A stretch of 64,000 nt of DNA, from positions 1 to 64,000 of the forward strand of contig JAILBQ010000077.1 of the NCBI GenBank assembly GCA_024680815.1, in the 5' to 3' direction. The notes under the pieces were generated by a model. That model did no database searches and had not been told where the DNA came from. It worked only from the letters and a program-made list of their open reading frames with translations. Each line of letters starts with the position of its first letter. The first letter of the stretch is position 1. The translations under genes and the position numbers were made by a program. Positions 47,812-57,081 of this stretch are shown piece by piece. Source of the DNA: Lachnospiraceae bacterium. GTDB lineage: Bacteria; Bacillota; Clostridia; Lachnospirales; Lachnospiraceae.

Positions 47812-47834
47812 ATAGTCCTCTCTTTCGAGGGGAC
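47812..47834 (-). terminator. Intrinsic terminator of the SAM riboswitch expression platform
   Basis: Minus strand gtcccctc-gaaa-gagaggac followed by tatattttt. Confidence 0.8.
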
Positions 47835-47853
47835 CGACGAAAATAGTCAAATC

Positions 47854-47960
47854 CTCTCATTGTTCGATTACTCGCTCAAGGTTGGCACCTTCCGGAACCA
47901 TAGTCCGGGGGTTGTCGTGGCTTCACAGATCCTTTGCATCTCCACCACTCGTAATAAGAG
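47854..47960 (-). promoter_or_regulatory. SAM-I riboswitch (S-box) aptamer
   Basis: Minus strand CUCUUAUUACGAGUGGUGGAGAUGCAAAGGAUCUGUGAAGCCACGACAACC...GGUUCCGGAAGGUGCCAACCUUGAGCGAGUAAUCGAACAAUGAGAG; canonical S-box core and P1 pairing. Confidence 0.95.
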
Positions 47961-48047
47961 ATTGTACTGAGTATGACATATGGAGTTTTAACATCTGACT
48001 ATGAAATTACAATACTCTCAACTCACCTCTTAGTCAAGGGGGAAATG

Positions 48048-48076
48048 TTGACAGAACGGGCAAAACTTCCTATACT
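48048..48076 (+). promoter_or_regulatory. Sigma-A-type promoter for the HD-GYP gene
   Basis: TTGACA-N17-TATACT. Confidence 0.75.
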
Positions 48077-48122
48077 TTTCTTACAGAAACAGGCAGATTT
48101 TTACAGGAAAGAGGAGCCTCTC

Positions 48123-49208
48123 ATGCCCAGAATGCTCACTCAGGATCTGGTTCCCGGAATGGTCCTGGCGGAAGATGTTTTTACCTACAATAATCAGTTG
48201 ATCCTGCCAAAGGGCATGGAGCTTAACGACAAGGCCATTACCAAGCTTGAGTTCTATTCGATCCTGTCCGTAAAAATCAGGGACGAAACCGCAGACATAT
48301 CTCCTGACGACATCCCCCGTGCCGAGCCCTCGATGTCGGAAAAAATCAAGGCCAGCGCCGAGTTTAAGCAGTTCAAGGCAACCTTTGACTCAACTCTTGA
48401 CAATGTCGGAAATTCCCTGAATGACATCGTGGCACGAAAGACAGAAGGGCATATTGATGCCGACACCCTTCTGCTGGAACCCCAGAAGCTCCTTGCCAAC
48501 AATATTTCCGGCCTCATGCTCTTTGACATGCTGCACAACCTGCGGGATTATGATGATCCCACCTATGCGCACTGCCTGAACGTGTCCCTTATCTGCTTTG
48601 TCTTCGGAAGGTGGCTGGGTATGCCGAAAGAGGATCTGGACACCCTGACCCTGGCCGGATTGCTGCACGACATAGGAAAAATCCGGATTCCGCCCAATAT
48701 CATCTCAAAGCCCTCGAGCCTCACCGAAGAAGAATACAAAGTAATCAAGACCCATGCCTATGAGGGATTTACCGTTCTGAAAAATACCGATGTGAATGAG
48801 CATGTGAAGAATTCGGCGCTGATGCACCATGAACGCTGCGACGGCTCGGGCTATCCTTTGGGGCTTACCACAGAACGTATTGACCGCTTTGCCCGGATAG
48901 TATCCATCGCGGATGTGTATGATGCCATGACCAGCGCCCGCTGCTACCGGGGGCCTCTCTGCCCTTTCAAGGTCATAAGCATCTTTGAAACAGAAGGGCT
49001 TCAGAAATATGATCCGCAGTATATTCTGGTTTTTCTGGAATATATCGTCAACACCTATCTTAACAACCGGGTCCGCCTTTCCAACGGTCTCGAAGGAGAA
49101 ATCGTGCTGATCAACAAGCTGGATCTTTCCAGACCCATGGTCAGATGCGGTGACCATTATATCGACCTTTCCCACGAACGCGGACTGTCTATAGAAGCGC
49201 TTATCTGA
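48123..49208 (+). CDS. HD-GYP domain protein (putative c-di-GMP phosphodiesterase)
   Basis: LLHDIGKIRIPPNIISKPSSLTEEEY, HHERCDGSGYPLGL, IADVYDAMTSARCYRG; start placed after the promoter and gaggag RBS. Confidence 0.92.
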   Translation: MPRMLTQDLVPGMVLAEDVFTYNNQLILPKGMELNDKAITKLEFYSILSVKIRDETADISPDDIPRAEPSMSEKIKASAEFKQFKATFDSTLDNVGNSLNDIVARKTEGHIDADTLLLEPQKLLANNISGLMLFDMLHNLRDYDDPTYAHCLNVSLICFVFGRWLGMPKEDLDTLTLAGLLHDIGKIRIPPNIISKPSSLTEEEYKVIKTHAYEGFTVLKNTDVNEHVKNSALMHHERCDGSGYPLGLTTERIDRFARIVSIADVYDAMTSARCYRGPLCPFKVISIFETEGLQKYDPQYILVFLEYIVNTYLNNRVRLSNGLEGEIVLINKLDLSRPMVRCGDHYIDLSHERGLSIEALI

Positions 49209-49209
49209 G

Positions 49210-49231
49210 AAACCGGTACAGACCGGTTTTT
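49210..49231. terminator. Convergent terminator between HD-GYP gene and murA
   Basis: aaaccggt-acag-accggtttttt-like perfect 8-bp stem with T tail. Confidence 0.75.
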
Positions 49232-49234
49232 ACG

Positions 49235-50533
49235 TCAGGCGGAGAGGAGCTTCAGCTTCTGCTTTCTTATCTCCGTTTCTCCGTCAGCCTTTTCAATCCT
49301 GGCACCCAGATGCTTTAATTTCAACTCGAAATCCTCATAGCCCCGCTCTATATAATGAATGGCGTCCACCACGGAACAGCCCTCGGCCGCCAGGGCGGCT
49401 ATAACCAGAGCCGCACCGGCTCTCAAATCCGGCGCCGTTATATTGGCTCCCGTCAGCTTCGGCACGCCACGGATTATCGAGGTGTTTCCCTCCACCTTTA
49501 TATCGGCTCCCATGCGGACAACTTCATCCACGTATTTAAAACGGTTCTCAAATATGCTTTCGGTAATTGTGCTGACTCCGCCGGAGGTGGCAAGAGTCAC
49601 GCCTGCCTGGGGCTGCATGTCCGTAGGAAAGCCCGGATAGGGCAGGGTCTTTATCTGGGTCGGCCGAAGTCCCCTGGCGCACACCACCCTCACCGCATCG
49701 TCAAACTCATCCACCTCGCAGCCCATTTCCATAAGCTTTGAGGAAATGGATTCCAGATGCTTGGGGATAACGTTTCGGATCATGATGTCGCCTCTGGTGA
49801 TGGCCGAGGCAAACATAAAGGTTCCGGCCTCGATCTGGTCGGGAATAATGGAATATTCGGCAGCGTGGAGGGAGCGGACACCGCTGATGCGGATGACGTC
49901 GGTTCCGGCGCCCCGGATTTTGGCCCCCATGCTGTTTAAAAAGTTGGCCACATCTACGACGTGGGGTTCCTTGGCCGCGTTTTCAATCGTGGTCTTCCCC
50001 TCCGCCATGCAGGAAGCCATCATTATATTGATGGTGGCGCCCACCGTCACAACGTCCATATATATATGGGCTCCGGTGAGCTTTTCCGCCCTTGCGCGGA
50101 TCACGCCGCCCTCCACATCAACCTCCGCGCCAAGGGCACGAAAGCCCTTGATATGCTGGTCGATGGGACGGCTCCCGATATTGCAGCCTCCGGGAAGCGG
50201 CACCTCCGCCTCCCTGTATTTCCCCAAAAGCGCTCCCACGAGATAATAGGAGGCGCGGATTTTCTTAATCAGTTCATATTCAATGTTGACATTGCGGACA
50301 CGGGAACCGTTGATATTGACAACATGACGGGAAGGACGGTGAATCTCCACACCTATCCCCTCCATGGCATCCAGAAGGACATTGGTATCCCGCACGTCGG
50401 GCATATTTTCAACCGTCACGGTTTCATCCGTCATGATGGACGCCGCCAGGATTCCCAGCGCGGCATTTTTTGCCCCGCCGATCTCCACCTCTCCCACCAG
50501 CGGCGTTCCGCCTGCGACAACATACTGCGACAT
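49235..50533 (-). CDS. murA: UDP-N-acetylglucosamine 1-carboxyvinyltransferase
   Basis: MSQYVVAGGTPLVGEVEIGGAKNAALGILAASIM; PLPGGCNIGSRPIDQHIKGF; FPTDMQPQ. Confidence 0.96.
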   Translation of the reverse strand: MSQYVVAGGTPLVGEVEIGGAKNAALGILAASIMTDETVTVENMPDVRDTNVLLDAMEGIGVEIHRPSRHVVNINGSRVRNVNIEYELIKKIRASYYLVGALLGKYREAEVPLPGGCNIGSRPIDQHIKGFRALGAEVDVEGGVIRARAEKLTGAHIYMDVVTVGATINIMMASCMAEGKTTIENAAKEPHVVDVANFLNSMGAKIRGAGTDVIRISGVRSLHAAEYSIIPDQIEAGTFMFASAITRGDIMIRNVIPKHLESISSKLMEMGCEVDEFDDAVRVVCARGLRPTQIKTLPYPGFPTDMQPQAGVTLATSGGVSTITESIFENRFKYVDEVVRMGADIKVEGNTSIIRGVPKLTGANITAPDLRAGAALVIAALAAEGCSVVDAIHYIERGYEDFELKLKHLGARIEKADGETEIRKQKLKLLSA

Positions 50534-50624
50534 AAAACAGCTCTCTCCCAAATCTTGTATATAAATGTGTATCCTGCCCGAGCAGAAACACTATATCTTG
50601 TACTTCCTTCGAGACATCTGTAGT

Positions 50625-50653
50625 ATAATATCACATTTTGAATTGCCCGTCAA
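50625..50653 (-). promoter_or_regulatory. Sigma-A-type promoter for murA
   Basis: Minus strand TTGACG-N17-TATTAT. Confidence 0.65.
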
Positions 50654-50684
50654 AAAAATTTCAAATTTCAAAACATCTGTATGC

Positions 50685-51377
50685 CTAACGAAACAGCAGA
50701 ACCGCCGATATCACGAAATTAAGGATCAGGAGGATCAGCAGAAGGAAAAGCCACTGTCTGTTGCCCTTCTGAAGCTCCTCGGAAGCTTTCTGCCGCTCCT
50801 CAAGCGCCTCGAGCTTCTCTCCCGTGGAAGAGGCACTCTCCTTCAGCTTTTCGTCCGTCTCCTCCGCAAAAGCCTCCAGCCTCTGCCTTGAAGCTTCCGC
50901 GCTCTCACGCACCGCCTCTTCCATGGACTTCGAAAGGGCTTCGCTGCTTTCCCTGATGGCGGATTCCGTATTCTGATAGCTTTTTACAACCTCGGCATGT
51001 ATTTCGCTGTGGATGGCGTTTTTCAGGGCCCGGTTCGGATCCTCATCCCTTTTGATGCGCACCCGCTTTGTGGGGGTATCCCCGGGTTCTTCCGGCTCCT
51101 TTGGGATTTCCTCCTGCACTTCCGGCTCCTTCGGAGTTTCCTCCGGCTGTTCCGGTTCTTTCGTATCTTTCGCCGAAGCCTCCTGTGCGACTGCCTCCTG
51201 CTCCTCCGGCTCCTTCATATCTTCCGGCTCTGCTTCTTCCGTTATTTTCACCGGCGACGCCGCTGTCTCAGCCGTTTTCAATTCTCCGGCCCGCTCCGCC
51301 TGTTCTATAAGCCGGTCAATCAATTCATCCTTTGTTTCCATCCCAACCATTTCCAATTCTCCGGGTTCTTTGTACAT
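50685..51377 (-). CDS. Hypothetical Glu/Pro-rich coiled-coil protein with C-terminal TM anchor
   Basis: 230 aa; repeated PEEPEE/KEPE acidic stretches, long coiled coil, C-terminal WLFLLLILLILNFVISAVLLF. Confidence 0.7.
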   Translation of the reverse strand: MYKEPGELEMVGMETKDELIDRLIEQAERAGELKTAETAASPVKITEEAEPEDMKEPEEQEAVAQEASAKDTKEPEQPEETPKEPEVQEEIPKEPEEPGDTPTKRVRIKRDEDPNRALKNAIHSEIHAEVVKSYQNTESAIRESSEALSKSMEEAVRESAEASRQRLEAFAEETDEKLKESASSTGEKLEALEERQKASEELQKGNRQWLFLLLILLILNFVISAVLLFR

Positions 51378-51534
51378 TGTGTATGTTTTTTTCTGTATTA
51401 TCGTCCCGTTTTTATGAATATTTACTATATGTTCATTTTATGTTCATAGTTTATTCATAAAATTTTACTAAGATGAAGATGTCTTCGGAAGGTGTTTTTT
51501 GTACTCGTACCCGAAAGATAATTTTTTCATAATA

Positions 51535-51573
51535 GGCAGTGGATTTAAGCACTCTGAACTTAAATCCACTGCC
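51535..51573. repeat. Perfect 15-bp-stem hairpin 3' of the alarmone synthetase gene
   Basis: ggcagtggatttaag-N9-cttaaatccactgcc. Confidence 0.85.
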
Positions 51574-51594
51574 ACTCCTCTTTTATGGGGCTTT

Positions 51595-52290
51595 TTACTG
51601 CTCCTCCGGTTCCGCGTATTCCTTGATTTCCTCATTTAAGGACATCATCCGGGCATCCAGGTCGGAGACCATTTCCGCGCATTCAAAGAGCTCCCGCTTT
51701 ATATGCTCCGGCGCTTCCCCTTCAAATTTATAATTTATCTTATGCTCCAGACTCGCCCAGAAGTCCATGGCCACAGTCCGTATCTGGATTTCCACCTTTG
51801 TGGCAACCACACTGTCCGACAGAAAAATGGGCACGGTGATAATCATGTGATAGCTTTTATAGCCGCTTTCCTTCGGGCTTTTAATATAGTCCTTTATGGA
51901 CAGCACCTTAATGTCGGTCTGGCTCGCAAGCATCCCGGCTATCCGGTATATATCCGAAGAAAAAGAGCAGATTACCCTGACCCCCGCAATATCGTTGACA
52001 TACTTCACCATGTTTTCGATGGTGGATTCATGCCCCCGGCTTTTCAGCTTCTTCACGATGCTTTCCGCGGTTTTGATCCGGGATTTGATGTGCTCAATGG
52101 GGTTGTACTGGTGCACATGCTGAAATTCCTCATTCAGGATTTCCAGCTTTGTTCCTATTTCCTTAAGGGCGGAATTATACAGCAGGATAATGGTTTTCCA
52201 GCTGTCGACGCCTTCATATTGTCCGATCGCTTCCTCCATGGAATTGATCGTATAAGCTCCCTTTGCCATATCAGGTTCCGATCCTATCAA
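51595..52290 (-). CDS. Small alarmone synthetase (RelQ/YjbM-like GTP pyrophosphokinase family)
   Basis: 231 aa; [73 protein letters not shown]. Confidence 0.93.
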   Translation of the reverse strand: MIGSEPDMAKGAYTINSMEEAIGQYEGVDSWKTIILLYNSALKEIGTKLEILNEEFQHVHQYNPIEHIKSRIKTAESIVKKLKSRGHESTIENMVKYVNDIAGVRVICSFSSDIYRIAGMLASQTDIKVLSIKDYIKSPKESGYKSYHMIITVPIFLSDSVVATKVEIQIRTVAMDFWASLEHKINYKFEGEAPEHIKRELFECAEMVSDLDARMMSLNEEIKEYAEPEEQ

Positions 52291-54560
52291 TCGTCCGTAC
52301 GATTATAATTTATCAGACAGCCGTCCAGAATAATCTGCCTCTCATCCTGTGTCAGCGCATCCATTTTAAGCTTCATTTCCCTTAAGGCCCCCTGACGGAC
52401 GACAAAGGCCTCAAAGCTGCCGCTTCCGCTTAACAGAGCCCGGCGCACTCCCGGCAGATAAATATAATCCAGCCTCTCAAATGGCAGCTCGGATTCATCT
52501 GTCAGAAAGGGAAGCATCCCCCAGTTGATAAGATTGCTGCGATACCGTTTGGTCGCATATTCATTGGCAATATTAGCCCATCCTCCCAGCACCTTCTGGC
52601 AGGAGGCCGCCTGTTCCCTGGCGGAGCCGTCCCCGGGCTTAACGGCAAAAATCGTTGAGCCGATGCCGGTATCGGAAAAGTCAATGGAACCGAATTTCTC
52701 CTCGAGGACACGCAGAGCGGACATAAAGCCCGTATTATCTTCCGCCTTTTTCCTGAGGCTGTCCGGGGCTTCCTCCCTGATCTTTTCCAGAGCCTGTATT
52801 TCCTTCGCCCGTCCCACATATTCCGGATCCCGTCTTGAAAGGGCAAACTCCGCCAGCCTTAAGGGATTGGAACGATAGGAAGAGGTTTCTCCCGAGGGAA
52901 TAAGCTCATCCGTGGTGGTGACCGGATCATGAAGCTCCGACACCACCTGAAGCAGAAGGTTCTCCGGCAGAGCAGTCATGACGGGCCAGTCTCTGATATT
53001 CGGGCCCATAACAAGCTCCGCCTCAGGCTGCGCCTCTCCCCCGGAGTCAAAGACCCTCTTTTCATATATGGTTTTATCAAAGAAATACCGGTATTTTCCC
53101 TGTACCGTTCCAAGCCCGGTCGCAGGAGTCAGAGCTCCTTTGTTAGCCGCCGTTGCCGCAATCGAACGGGCATCCATCAGCGCCACCGCGGAAATCTGGC
53201 CTTCCTGAACCCTGGAGCCTTCCCGGTTCGGGAAATTTCTTGTGGAGTGGCGAATGGAAAAAGCGTTATTGGACGGAGTGTCCCCTGCTCCGAAGCAGGG
53301 TCCGCAGAACGCCGGTTTTATAAGAGCACCGGCGCCGATCAGCTTCTCCGCCGCTCCGTTTTTGATAAGCTCCATATAAACCGGCATGGAGGCCGGATAT
53401 ACACTCAGGGAAAAGGCTCCGTTTCCGGTATCGGCCCCCGATAATATATCCGCGGCGGCGCAGAGGTTTTCAAAACCGCCTCCCGCGCAGCCTGCGATCA
53501 CGCCCTGATCCACATAAAATTTTCCGTTTTTTACTTTACTGCGAAGCTCCAGCTCCACCCTGCCTCCGAAGGCCTCCTTCGCGCGTTCCCCGGTTTCGGC
53601 AAGGATATCGTCCGGATCGGCGCAAAAGGTTTCGATTTCATAGGCAAGCGAAGGGTGAAAGGGCATGGCTATCATGGGGCGCACGGCAGATAAATCCACC
53701 GTGACCACATTATCATACCAGGCGTTTTCTCCCGGCTTCAGCTCTTTATAAGCCTCCGGTCTTCCGTGAAGCGCAAGAAACTCCTCCGTTTTCCCGTCTG
53801 TTTCCCAGACAGAGGAAAGGCAGGTGCTTTCCGTTGTCATGACGTCGATTCCGATCCTGAAGTCCTCGCTTAAGGCGCGGACTCCGGGCCCGAAAAACTC
53901 CATGACCCTGTTTTTTACCGTTCCCGCCCCAAATACCTCTCGAATAACAGAGAGGGCCACATCCTGAGGTCCCACTCCGGGAACGGGTTCTCCTGTGAGA
54001 TATATAGCCACTACCTCAGGATAATCAATATCATAGGTCTGTTTTAAAAGCTGCTTAACCAGCTCCGGCCCGCCTTCTCCCATGGCCAGCGTCCCGAGAG
54101 CCCCGTAACGGGTGTGGGAATCCGACCCCAGAATCATCGCGCCGCACCCCGCAAGCATTTCCCGGGCATACTGATGAATCACCGCAAGATTCGGCGGCAC
54201 GTAAGTTCCCCCGTATTTCTTCGCGGCGCTGAGGCCGAAAACATGGTCGTCCTCATTTATGGTTCCCCCCACGGCGCAGAGGGAGTTATGACAGTTGGTC
54301 AGTACATAGGGCAGGGGAAAGCGCTTCAGCCCCGAAGCCCTGGCTGTCTGAATTATACCGACATAGGTTATATCATGGGAGATTATGCAGTCGAAGCTAA
54401 GCTTCAGCTTATCCATACTCCCGGAGGTATTATGCTTTTCAAGAATACCGTAAGTGATGGTTTTCTTCCGGCCCTCAGACTTCGGAGCCCCGGTGGAGGC
54501 CCTGAAGTCTCCGTCCGAATAAAACGCGCCGTGTCCGAGGATCTTAACTGCCTGGGTCAT
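52287..54560 (-). CDS. Aconitase-superfamily hydratase (YbhJ-like)
   Basis: 757 aa; [72 protein letters not shown]. Confidence 0.85.
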   Translation of the reverse strand: MTQAVKILGHGAFYSDGDFRASTGAPKSEGRKKTITYGILEKHNTSGSMDKLKLSFDCIISHDITYVGIIQTARASGLKRFPLPYVLTNCHNSLCAVGGTINEDDHVFGLSAAKKYGGTYVPPNLAVIHQYAREMLAGCGAMILGSDSHTRYGALGTLAMGEGGPELVKQLLKQTYDIDYPEVVAIYLTGEPVPGVGPQDVALSVIREVFGAGTVKNRVMEFFGPGVRALSEDFRIGIDVMTTESTCLSSVWETDGKTEEFLALHGRPEAYKELKPGENAWYDNVVTVDLSAVRPMIAMPFHPSLAYEIETFCADPDDILAETGERAKEAFGGRVELELRSKVKNGKFYVDQGVIAGCAGGGFENLCAAADILSGADTGNGAFSLSVYPASMPVYMELIKNGAAEKLIGAGALIKPAFCGPCFGAGDTPSNNAFSIRHSTRNFPNREGSRVQEGQISAVALMDARSIAATAANKGALTPATGLGTVQGKYRYFFDKTIYEKRVFDSGGEAQPEAELVMGPNIRDWPVMTALPENLLLQVVSELHDPVTTTDELIPSGETSSYRSNPLRLAEFALSRRDPEYVGRAKEIQALEKIREEAPDSLRKKAEDNTGFMSALRVLEEKFGSIDFSDTGIGSTIFAVKPGDGSAREQAASCQKVLGGWANIANEYATKRYRSNLINWGMLPFLTDESELPFERLDYIYLPGVRRALLSGSGSFEAFVVRQGALREMKLKMDALTQDERQIILDGCLINYNRTDD

Positions 54561-57049
54561 CCCTGCCTCCTGACTCCGGATTTTTTCCGAAGCTTCACCT
54601 TGTCCAGATGCCAGATTTCATCCACATATTCTTTAATTGTCCTGTCAGAAGAAAACTTACCGGAATGGGCAACGTTAAGAATAGCTTTTCTCGCCCAGCC
54701 CTTCTGGTCGCGGTAGGCAGCCTCCACGCTTTCCTGCGCCAGGGCATAGGCCCGGAAATCCTTAAGGATAAAGTAGCGGTCCGCCTTTGAGGTGCTCTGG
54801 GTATTAAGCAGGGAATTGTAGAGATCCCGGAAAAGCTCCGGATCGTTTTTGGCGTAGAACCCGTTTATAAGCTGCATAAGGACGTTACGGATATCCTGAT
54901 CGTTGTTGAAAATATCCATGGGCGTATAGCCGCCGTTATTTTCATAATCTATGACCTCCTGGGCGGAAAGACCGAAGATGAACATATTCTCCTCGCCCAC
55001 CTCTTCGGCTATTTCCACATTCGCTCCGTCCATGGTGCCGATGGTAAGGGCGCCGTTAAGCATGAACTTCATGTTTCCGGTTCCGGAAGCTTCCTTGGAG
55101 GCCGTGGAAATCTGCTCGGAAACATCGGCTGCGGCAAAAATAATCTCGGCGTTGGAAACCTTGTAATCCTCTATAAAGACCACCTTGAGCTTCCCTTCGA
55201 TGGAAGCGTCATTATTAACCACGTCCGCCACGGAGTTGATGAGCTTTATGGTCAGCTTCGCTGTTTTGTAGCCCGCTGCCGCCTTGGCGCCGAAAATAAA
55301 GGTTCTGGGGAAGAAATCCAGCTCGGGATGCTCTTTTATTTTGTTATAGAGATACATCACGTGAAGGATATTAAGGAGCTGGCGCTTATATTCATGAAGC
55401 CTCTTAACCTGAACATCGAAAATCGAACGCGGATCCACTTCTATTCCGTTATGCTCCAGAATGTATTTCGCAAGGCGGACCTTGTTCTTGTATTTGATGT
55501 TCATAAACTCGCTCTGGGCCTTCTTGTCATCGGCGTAGACCTCGATCCCCTTTATCATCGAAAGATCCGTGATCCAGTCCGCCCCCACATGGTTTGTGAC
55601 CCAGTCCGCCAGCAAAGGATTGGCATGAAGGAGGAAACGCCTCTGGGTGATGCCGTTGGTCTTGTTGTTGAATTTCTTCGGCATCATTTCATAAAAGTCC
55701 TTGAGCTCCTGCTGCTTAAGGATATCCGTGTGGAGCTTTGCCACGCCGTTTACCGAGAAGCCTGCGCAGATAGCGAGATAGGCCATGCGAACCTGGCCGT
55801 CATAGATAATGGCCATACGGCGGATCTTGTCCTGATCCCCCGGATATTCCTTGGAGATATCCAGACAGAAGCGCCGGTTTATCTCCTCAACAATCTGGTA
55901 GACCCTGGGCAGGAGCCTTGAAAAGAGCTCAATGGGCCATTTTTCCAGAGCCTCGGACATAATCGTGTGGTTTGTATAGGCGCAGGTATGGGTAGTCACC
56001 TCCCAGGCCTCGTCCCAGGTCAGATAATAATCGTCCATCAGGATACGCATAAGCTCGGGAATGGCCACGGTGGGATGGGTGTCGTTAAGCTGGAACACGT
56101 TCTTTTCCGCAAAATTGCGGATATCGCTGTGCTTGCGCATATACTTCGCCACAGCCTCCTGAACCGAGGCGGAGATGAAGAAATACTGCTGCTTTAAGCG
56201 AAGCTCCTTGCCGGCATAGTGGTTATCGTTGGGATAAAGCACCTCCACAATGTTGCGGGCCAGATTATCCTGCTCCACTGCCTTTTTATAATCTCCCTTG
56301 TCAAAGGAATCCAGATGGAAGCACTCCACCGGCTCGGCGTCCCAGATCCTCAAGGTGTTGACGATGCCGTTGCCGTAGCCCACAATCGGCATATCGTAGG
56401 GCACGGCCATAACCGACTGGTAGCCGTCCTGAACAAAGTGGTTCCGGCCCTTTTCATCATTTTCCACCCGGACGTAGCCGCCGAATTTCACCTCTTTTTT
56501 GTATTCCCTGCGGCGAAGTTCAAAGGGGTTTCCGTCTCTCAACCAGTCATCCGGAGCCTCAATCTGATAGCCGTCCCGGATTTTCTGCTTGAACATGCCG
56601 TATTTATAACGGATCCCGCAGCCATAGGCACTGTAGCCCAGGGTCGCCAGGGAATCCAGGAAGCAGGCCGCAAGTCTCCCAAGACCGCCGTTTCCCAAAG
56701 CGGCATCGGGCTCCTCGTCCTCCAGGTAGTCAAGATTGATATCCAGCTCCTTTAAGGCCTTTTTCACCTCCTTGTATTCGCAGAGGTTAATCAGGTTGTT
56801 GCCCAGGGCCCTGCCCATCAGGAATTCCATGGACAGATAATAGACCGTCTTGGGATCCTCCTTTTCATAGACCCGCTGGGTCTCCATCCAGTTTTCAACA
56901 ATTGTGTCCTTCACCGTGACGCAGAGCGCCTGGAAGACCTGATCCTTGTCGGCCTCCCGGATCGTCTTTCTAAACAGCACCTTACAGTTGTCGCCCAGTG
57001 CCTTTTTAAAGCTCTCCTTATCGAACTGTTTGTTTTCCACCGCTGGCAT
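54557..57049 (-). CDS. glgP: Glycogen/starch phosphorylase
   Basis: 830 aa; [69 protein letters not shown]. Confidence 0.97.
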   Translation of the reverse strand: MPAVENKQFDKESFKKALGDNCKVLFRKTIREADKDQVFQALCVTVKDTIVENWMETQRVYEKEDPKTVYYLSMEFLMGRALGNNLINLCEYKEVKKALKELDINLDYLEDEEPDAALGNGGLGRLAACFLDSLATLGYSAYGCGIRYKYGMFKQKIRDGYQIEAPDDWLRDGNPFELRRREYKKEVKFGGYVRVENDEKGRNHFVQDGYQSVMAVPYDMPIVGYGNGIVNTLRIWDAEPVECFHLDSFDKGDYKKAVEQDNLARNIVEVLYPNDNHYAGKELRLKQQYFFISASVQEAVAKYMRKHSDIRNFAEKNVFQLNDTHPTVAIPELMRILMDDYYLTWDEAWEVTTHTCAYTNHTIMSEALEKWPIELFSRLLPRVYQIVEEINRRFCLDISKEYPGDQDKIRRMAIIYDGQVRMAYLAICAGFSVNGVAKLHTDILKQQELKDFYEMMPKKFNNKTNGITQRRFLLHANPLLADWVTNHVGADWITDLSMIKGIEVYADDKKAQSEFMNIKYKNKVRLAKYILEHNGIEVDPRSIFDVQVKRLHEYKRQLLNILHVMYLYNKIKEHPELDFFPRTFIFGAKAAAGYKTAKLTIKLINSVADVVNNDASIEGKLKVVFIEDYKVSNAEIIFAAADVSEQISTASKEASGTGNMKFMLNGALTIGTMDGANVEIAEEVGEENMFIFGLSAQEVIDYENNGGYTPMDIFNNDQDIRNVLMQLINGFYAKNDPELFRDLYNSLLNTQSTSKADRYFILKDFRAYALAQESVEAAYRDQKGWARKAILNVAHSGKFSSDRTIKEYVDEIWHLDKVKLRKKSGVRRQG

Positions 57050-57081
57050 GCTTTCTGTTCTCCTTTTTTGTTATGACGTGG

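Noticed and set aside
47769-47850. Extended N-terminus of MetK ([27 protein letters not shown])
   Set aside because: It is translated riboswitch terminator sequence; the true start is [19 protein letters not shown].
47973-48122. Extended N-terminus of the HD-GYP ORF
   Set aside because: A consensus promoter at 48048-48076 and an RBS before 48123 place the start downstream.
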